Below, one piece after another: positions 57,996-64,000 of a stretch of DNA of 64,000 bases. Under the pieces are notes generated by a model that was given only the letters and a program-made list of their open reading frames with translations, did no database searches and was not told where the DNA came from. The stretch lies in NCBI GenBank assembly GCA_006503535.1, contig QYRS01000006.1:1984001-2048000 (forward strand). The letters are read 5' to 3'. The DNA is from Arthrinium phaeospermum. Taxonomy: Eukaryota; Ascomycota; Sordariomycetes; Amphisphaeriales; Apiosporaceae. Numbering within the stretch: the first letter of the stretch is position 1; every line of letters begins with the position of its first letter. The position numbers and the translations under genes were made by a program.

Positions 57996-58439
57996 CGGTA
58001 ATGAGGTTTCTTTCTTCTTCCCGCCTCATGGGTCAGCCTTCACACGTTCTTTATTCTTTTCTCTCTGTTGAAGAAATAACTACCTTTTCGTCGTCTGGAC
58101 AACACACAAAGCAGGCGCTACACGAGACAAGTTGGCCCTTGTTGATCCCTGGGTCGCAGTCTTTGTGGGTTTCTACACTGAATATACTTGGCCAATTCGG
58201 CCCTTAAAGTTGTCGCAGGACTTGAGGTCCTCCCTATTGGTGATTTACGTGACAAGTGTTCCCATGATTACAGTTACCGCTCAACTTGTAAAATTGAATA
58301 TCGTTTCTTGACTCGGTAATGGCCCGATGGTAATGCAGCCAGCACTTCTCATCGTCACCTCTAATTCCCAGCGCCGCCACTTGGCCACTACATCTATCTT
58401 CATTAGGCCAGACGTTGTCGGACGCCCTGAATATCAAGC
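57996..58439. other. Intergenic, convergent gene ends
   Basis: 3' side of the permease and 3' end of the ABM gene. Nothing coding seen. Confidence 0.4.
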
Positions 58440-59051
58440 TCAGAACTCGGAAGCATACTGCTTGTCCTTTATCAACAAGAACTCCCTACCCAAACGATGC
58501 AAGACCTTGACCTCCTGCGGCTTGATAAACATGGGTCGCGTGGTCGCCAGGTATTCCTTGTAGTACGCTTTGGGCTGCTGCACCTGTTCTCGTTTTTAGA
58601 ATACTATCTTCGACTACAGGTATCAGGGCAAGCCGGGAAGGAACTCGACTTACGGTAGCGAGCCACTCAGGCGATGCAGTCCTAAAGCGCATGTCCAATC
58701 AGCAACACGTAAACCTTCAGACCGTTTTCTTGCTTCTCATCCCCCTTTTCTTCTCTCTTGACAATGCCAATATATTCCAATGCATCAAACGCCATTGATG
58801 AACGAATGAAATGATTGTTGAACTCACCAGTCCTCCACCCACGTAATCGTGCCCGGGTCGTCGGGCGACCGGTAGATCTCAAAGAAGACGCACTCGGGCT
58901 CCCGGATCACCTTCTCGTAGACGGGCTGTATGGCCGCCTTGAACTTGGGCCAGTTCTCGGGCGCGATGTGCACCGTCACATGCAGGCTGCAGCCGTTGGC
59001 GGAAAGGTCGGGCGAGGACGTAGCAGCAGCAGCAGCAGTAGAGGAAGCCAT
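58440..59051 (-). CDS. ABM-domain protein (antibiotic biosynthesis monooxygenase/YgiN-like)
   Basis: Small cytosolic protein of 131 aa with a dimeric ferredoxin-like ABM fold. Exons 59051-58828, 58681-58654 (only 28 nt) and 58583-58440. The fold signature is LHVTVHIAPENWPKFKAAIQ, then EPECVFFEIYRSPDDPGTIT and WVEDWTASPEWLATVQQ across both introns, then YYKEYLATTRPMFIKPQEV. An Ala-rich start precedes it. Relatives include quinol monooxygenases and heme- or cofactor-free oxygenases, but many are uncharacterised. The splice model is supported because it restores the family pattern. Reaction unknown. Confidence 0.82.
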
Positions 59052-60505
59052 GATGGATGGTCCGAGCAATAAGATGGGGCTTATTCTAATCTTTCCGTAT
59101 AATCTCCTTGTATATGAGATTCGAGGTCGTCAGGTCGTCTTCTTACCGGTGAAGCAAATGCTGGGTTTGTAGATGCGTAGTAGGTAGACCTTGGTGAGAT
59201 CAGTGACCGACAAATGGATTTCAAAGCATTACCGACGTGTCATGCTTGGGCCATTTGATCCCGGTTATGTTGGTTGATCTTTCAGTAGCTACTCGAAGCA
59301 AGGGCGAGAAGATGTTCCGGATATGCCATGATACTCCGGCAAAATACTCCGCCAGTGTGCTTCCCCTGGTCCGGTCTTATTCTCAACCTGGCAACCTAGG
59401 CGAACCGACCAATGAACCGGTCGCTCCGCTGTGTCTTGAGGAGATTGTGTGGTGTCTTATGCCCAGGGTGTAGCATCTGTTCTATGCTTCAATCAGCTAT
59501 CTCAATGCCAGCCATCTATCAAATCATTGACTACCCCTAAAAGTGTCTACATTGTATAAAATCATTGTTGCTAGCAAGAACACCATGATAAGTAGAATAG
59601 ATGTCCCAGTCTTCCTCATAGACGCTCTTCAGGCGCTGCAGCTCCCTTCCGGCAAACCTGCCGCCCCCGCACGGCCAAGCAATTGATATGCCCCTTACCT
59701 AGCATCAAAGCCCATCCAACAACCAACATACCTCAATCGCATAGGTATGTACTATTTACTTACAAACCAATGATTCATACCCCAACACGAAAACCCATCA
59801 ATGACGCAGGCCTCTAGGCTTGAGCCTCGAGGGGGACTCAATCAAGCCCCTTATCTAACTTCTCTGTTCCCCTGGTTCGCAATAACGTTTCGGGGTCGAG
59901 CGCCACAAAAGACGACCACCCCAACCACGATTACATTCTACTGATCTCTGGTTCTAATATATACCCTATTGACTAAGAAGTCTAGTAACCGGAACCACCC
60001 AGATTGGAAGTCATACCGCTAGATGGTCGAGTGGTAAAACACTCGGCAATCGAGGGGCTGCTTGCATTTTTTTTTCTTCTTCAATCTTGTCTTCCGTCGT
60101 CAATGGCATGTTTGGCCACACCTTGCCATCCTCAAGCGCAACCCTGCAAATTGCTAACTGGGCTATTACACAACCCCATCTCGCGCCCTGTAGGACAAAT
60201 ACCCAGAAATCCGATTGCCGACATGGCCGAGGCCGTCTCCCGCCAAGCTGGTGTGGTCGTATCCAGGTATCCGTGGTCATTAGGTAGAGATCATTGGCGA
60301 GCGGTTCCGATCATCCGCGGCGACCTGACCCTGCCACAACTTTCCGTCTTCTCAAGATGAAGTGACTGGGCGACTAAAGACAATGATAATGAGTAGTTTC
60401 ATGGCATTCATCGAATTCCTGTATTAAGTGGTTGGAGGTATGGTGCCTCGTGGGAATTCCACTGAGTAATATATACATATACGTGCATAGATGGAAAAAA
60501 AAAAG
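59052..60505. other. Intergenic
   Basis: 1.45 kb without a recognised gene. It includes the ABM promoter. At 60015-60062 a stretch resembling a tRNA A-box arm (GGTCGAGTGGTAAAAC) lacks the rest of a tRNA. Frames up to 118 aa have no domains. Confidence 0.4.
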
Positions 60506-60587
60506 TGACCGCAGAGGGAGTTGAACCCTCTTGCCTTTAAGTATAATATGATTAAGAATACTACCGCTAGGCTACACCGGCCCGGTC
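60506..60587 (-). tRNA. Degenerate tRNA-like gene, anticodon not assignable
   Basis: On the minus strand: an A-box-like TAGCCTAGCGGTAGTA, a perfect T-arm (GAGGG-TTCAACT-CCCTC), ends GACCG/CGGTC that pair over five bases plus a discriminator A, and immediately after it a run of 11 T (60504-60494), the RNA polymerase III terminator. The D-stem does not pair well and the anticodon region (82 nt total) is AT-rich with no standard 7-nt loop. It is probably a decayed tRNA gene; the decay may be RIP-related because a RIP-mutated element starts 540 bp away. Confidence 0.35.
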
Positions 60588-61121
60588 AAGGGAGTCAAGG
60601 TCTGTTTCGATAGTTATTGGCAGCCCATTCGAGATGTAGGGTGCGGGCGTGTTGTGGTTGAGTGAATTTTCAACCTTTGACACAGCCGTGGACGGTAGGT
60701 TGGCTGCTGTGGGAAATTGGCCGATGGGACCACAACGAATGATGGCACCTTCGATCATATGTACTCGAACAGAATCAGTGAAGCGTGTAGTTCTGTTTGG
60801 AGAACGGCAGCAATCATACCAGAGACGGCCTGCACCCCAGCGATGACGCCGTTCGGGATGCCCCCGTTGGTCGGCGCAGGGCAGCACGGTGACAACCGTT
60901 CGTCGCATGTTCCTTCGTAATGATGTTGTAGATACTAGACAGTAGAGGCCTTGGTAGCACTCATGAGTAATAGCAAGAAGGGATGTTCGAGCCATGTGAC
61001 TGAAGATATACCACGTTTTCTGTGTGCAATGACAGACCTGAGTCATTGAACCCATCACTGGCAGCAAAGAAGGTGTTATTTCCCACCTTCCGAGGCCCGA
61101 GGAGACATGGTTTTGGGTAGA
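60588..61121. other. Intergenic
   Basis: 534 bp between the tRNA-like sequence and the transposon; minus-strand frame up to 201 aa is low-complexity and unsupported. Base composition is normal up to the transposon edge. Confidence 0.35.
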
Positions 61122-63531
61122 CCTGCGGCCAACGCTATATACTGTATAGTACGCAATATGCAATAATCGCATATAATTTATTTATATCGGTATATTACTT
61201 AATTAAATAAGTAACGTACGGTTTAAAAAGACGTTAGAATCGGCGTTTTTAAAGGCTGATTAAACCGAATAAAGAGTTAATAGAATTAATTTATATTGCT
61301 TTTATAAAAATAAGTAATTTTTAATATAATTATAATATTAAACGAAGGTTTAAGTATAAATTTTTCTTAATTTAGATAATTTTATTTATTAATAGCGTAT
61401 TAAACGATTTTATCGGTTTATTCTTTTTTATATATTATAGTACGTTGGTGTTTATATAAATAAAAGTTTTTATATCTACCTTTTTTAATAAGAGAAAAGA
61501 TCGTATATTATTTTTAACTTTTTTTATAGCTTTAAAGGTTCGTTTTAAAAGAGATTTTATTAAGAGGGTGTTAGCGAGCCGGAGAGTAAGGTCGATTAAT
61601 CGATTACCGTATTTACGAACCTTTCTTTAATAGGAATTTATTGTGGTATTCTTTATTATAATATTAATAGAAAGATTATATATTGTTTTTAATAGTTTAA
61701 AAATTTTAAAATTTTTAAATTATAGGTGATGGATTAGTATAGTATTTTTAATTATACTTTTTACTATATTTAAAGTAGTGGTTATAAAAATATTATCGCG
61801 ATAGGTTAAATCGAAACTTTAAGTTATTTAATAATATTTTATTTTTTATTTAAGATTTTTATATTTATATTAATTAAAAAATAATTGCTAATTAACTTTT
61901 TAATAAATAAAGTTTAGGTTTTATTATATTCGGTTTTAAATTAATAAAATACCGTTTTATTAAAGAATAATATTAAATAAGTTAGTTTTATTAAATTCAT
62001 TATTAATTTAAACGTTAACGATAGGTTAAATAATTTTTTTTAATATTTCTAACTTTTACTAAAAAATATCGTTATTTTTTAATTCGATTAAATAATTAAT
62101 AAAGGGTTAAATCGTTTAATCGATAATAATATTAAATCGGATTAAGAATTTATCGATTACCGGTTAATAACGAAGGGTTAATTTAATTATATATTAACTA
62201 AAAGTTTAACGTATTATATATTTTTAAAAACTTTAAAATTAAAATTTAATAAAGTATTAAAATTAATAAAAAAAATATTAAATAATTTACGCGTAAAATA
62301 ATATAATTTTTTAATTAATTTTCTTTTTAAAAGCCTTCCTTATCCACGTATACTATTTATAAGCGTTATAAAATTTATTAATAAAAAATTTTACAATAAA
62401 ATAAATTATTAATTAAGTAATCGATTTATTATATATATCTTTTATTAATAATTAAAAAGCGTAAGAATTGTAAAAGATAAGAAAAGAATATAAAAGATTC
62501 GAATCGGTTTTAATTAACCAATAAATTAACCTTATTATAAAATAAGTATTAATATAAACCGAATTAATCTTTTTCTAATTATCGTAATAAAATTCATCGA
62601 TATAAAATTTTATTAAGGCTAATTCGTTATTAATATACATTTCGACGTTATTTTAATCGATATTTTTTTAATAAAAGAAATATTACCGGTCGCATTAAAA
62701 AGAAATATTAATAATACGGTTCTTTTTATAATTTACCGATTTATTAAAGGTAATATTAATATATGATACTCGGTCGATATATCTAAAAATATCTTACTTT
62801 ATCTTTTTATATATACTAATTAAATAAATACTACTAATTAACCGCCTATTAGGTATATAATTTAAACCGATTATATAAATTACGATTTAATTATCGACCG
62901 TATTTTTTAACGAATTAAAAGATTAACCTATTTATAATACTATAATATTAAAATTACATTAAAAAAAAAAGATAAAAAAGGTAGGTTTTAAATCGATTAC
63001 GTTATTTTTACTACTTATTTTATTAATATTTAACTATTTTTAAATTTACAATTTTCTTTATTTACTTTATCGGCTTCGATTTTATCGTTTTTTATTAACT
63101 TTCATAATATAACTATTCTATTTTAATATTTTATATATTTTTCGAAATGTTTTCGAAGCCTCGTTAATCTAGATTTAAAGTATAAATTAATATCGTAATA
63201 TATATTCTAAGCTATTTAAGCTATTTATATACTATTTACCGACCTTAAACTAACCCTAAATATAATAATCTTTCTTTTTATTTATAATATTAACGGCTTA
63301 TTAATTAAATAATAGAAAGGAGGAATAATAAATTATTTAAATACCTTTAAAACGGCTTTTTAAACCCTATTATAAACAGTTTTAACGCACGGACTATTAA
63401 TTCGTTATTAAATAATATATAATAATCTTAATTATCCTAAATTTATTATAGAATAAGTATTAATTAGGGGGGATAATTAATTATATATAATATTCGCATA
63501 TATACGATTAATTTATAGCGTTGCCTGCGGC
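61122..63531. mobile_element. RIP-mutated DNA transposon with hAT-type 8-bp target-site duplication
   Basis: The element runs from 61130 to 63523 (2394 bp). Its ends are 10-bp perfect inverted repeats: CAACGCTATA at 61130-61139 and its complement at 63514-63523. Directly outside, CCTGCGGC stands at 61122-61129 and again at 63524-63531, a perfect 8-bp target-site duplication. Eight-bp duplications and short inverted repeats are the mark of hAT-superfamily transposons. The inside is extremely AT-rich with almost no CpA or TpG but many TpA, and CpG still present: the signature of RIP (C-to-T in CpA). No open frame survives. The transposase family cannot be read directly, so the hAT call rests on the ends. 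Confidence 0.8.
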
Positions 63532-64000
63532 CCGCGGGCAGGTGCGAGTCATTGTTGCCATGAAAGACTCGGTTCATCCCATGTTTGCTTTGGGCATTAT
63601 GATTTACCCAAGCACGGAAGCTGCTACGGGATCGTCAGTAAACCTTAAGCCAGGTACTGTAGGTACATAGTGCTGTAAGCTATGTGCTTTAGTACGAGCC
63701 CAAACGTCCCGACTATCGGTTGTTAAGAATCATTGATGTTCATTGCCTATGCCATGCCGCGGGGATTGATGGATTGCGACTGTTCACTCGATGTTTTTTC
63801 CCCTCGGTGAAACCACTATCTCTGCATACCTACTCCAGATCGTACGACCTTACAGGGTAATGTTTAACTCCCCCTTCCAGATATCTTTCTGAAGGTAACA
63901 GAGTTCAACTTACCCCTCCAAGGCAGTAGACCGTAGACGACCAATCTGCGCACATCCCTGTCTCTTCCCACGCTTGGCTTGCGATCTTCGTCCCGACGGT
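63532..64000. other. Right flank of the transposon
   Basis: Normal base composition resumes at once after the target-site duplication. No gene recognised; it may be a promoter of a gene beyond the window. Confidence 0.4.

Noticed and set aside
60015..60062. A-box-like arm (GGTCGAGTGGTAAAAC) followed by a T-rich tract
   Set aside because: No T-arm or acceptor stem is found within a reasonable distance, so no tRNA is called.
61130..63523. AT-rich block considered as a centromere fragment or mitochondrial insertion
   Set aside because: Inverted ends and an 8-bp target duplication mark a transposon, and the dinucleotide pattern is that of RIP and not of mitochondrial DNA.

Overview
The window is nuclear DNA of a filamentous ascomycete (Pezizomycotina). 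The genes carry short introns, mostly 45-100 bp, with GTAAGT-type donors, TACTAAT-like branch points and CAG/TAG acceptors. The protein families are typical of that group (LIP-type secretory lipase, GH79, DOMON-cytochrome b561, Clr5-type regulator, ascomycete laccase, HET-domain relic). A 2.4-kb AT-rich block, almost free of CpA and TpG, shows the imprint of repeat-induced point mutation (RIP). I cannot name the species. Splice junctions were placed by hand so that reading frame and family similarity are both kept. No database search was run.

Layout. 0-16 kb holds mainly secreted or surface proteins: a lipase (46-1478), a HET-domain relic (about 3.2-3.9 kb), a GH79 glycosidase (4449-6323), a seven-exon Thr-rich secreted protein (6825-8340), a single-pass membrane protein (9834-10934), a DOMON-cytochrome b561 protein (11785-13467) and a PLC-like phosphodiesterase with a duplicated last exon (14592-15583). 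17-33 kb holds an MFS exporter with a GC-AG intron and a 21-nt micro-exon, a Clr5-type regulator, a Rieske/AIF-like flavoprotein, a DAO-type FAD oxidoreductase, a cytochrome P450 and a Nudix hydrolase. 33-47 kb is a disturbed stretch: a 5'-nucleotidase pseudogene with C-to-T nonsense changes, a 217-bp inverted-repeat element, a laccase with one frameshift, a small cysteine-rich secreted protein, a coiled-coil protein with five apparent 1-bp deletions, a small hypothetical gene and a C2H2 zinc-finger gene with one frameshift. 50-59 kb holds a hypothetical gene, a Ulp1-like (C48) protease, an internally deleted P450 relic, a Dal5-family permease, a cluster of 26-bp repeats and a small ABM-domain protein. 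60-64 kb has a degenerate tRNA-like sequence and a RIP-mutated DNA transposon (61130-63523) with 10-bp terminal inverted repeats and a perfect 8-bp target-site duplication, as expected for a hAT-type element.

How the genes may work together. The first 16 kb looks like an extracellular toolkit for lipids, glucuronosides and redox at the cell surface. The oxidoreductases, exporter and regulator between 17 and 38 kb resemble the tailoring part of a metabolic cluster, but no backbone enzyme (PKS, NRPS, terpene synthase) is visible, so co-function is only a guess. Relics, RIP-type stops and transposon remains show repeated exposure to genome defence. I did not find a clearly new multi-gene system. 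The best leads are the hAT-like element, the local run of frameshifts and the unusual splice structures.
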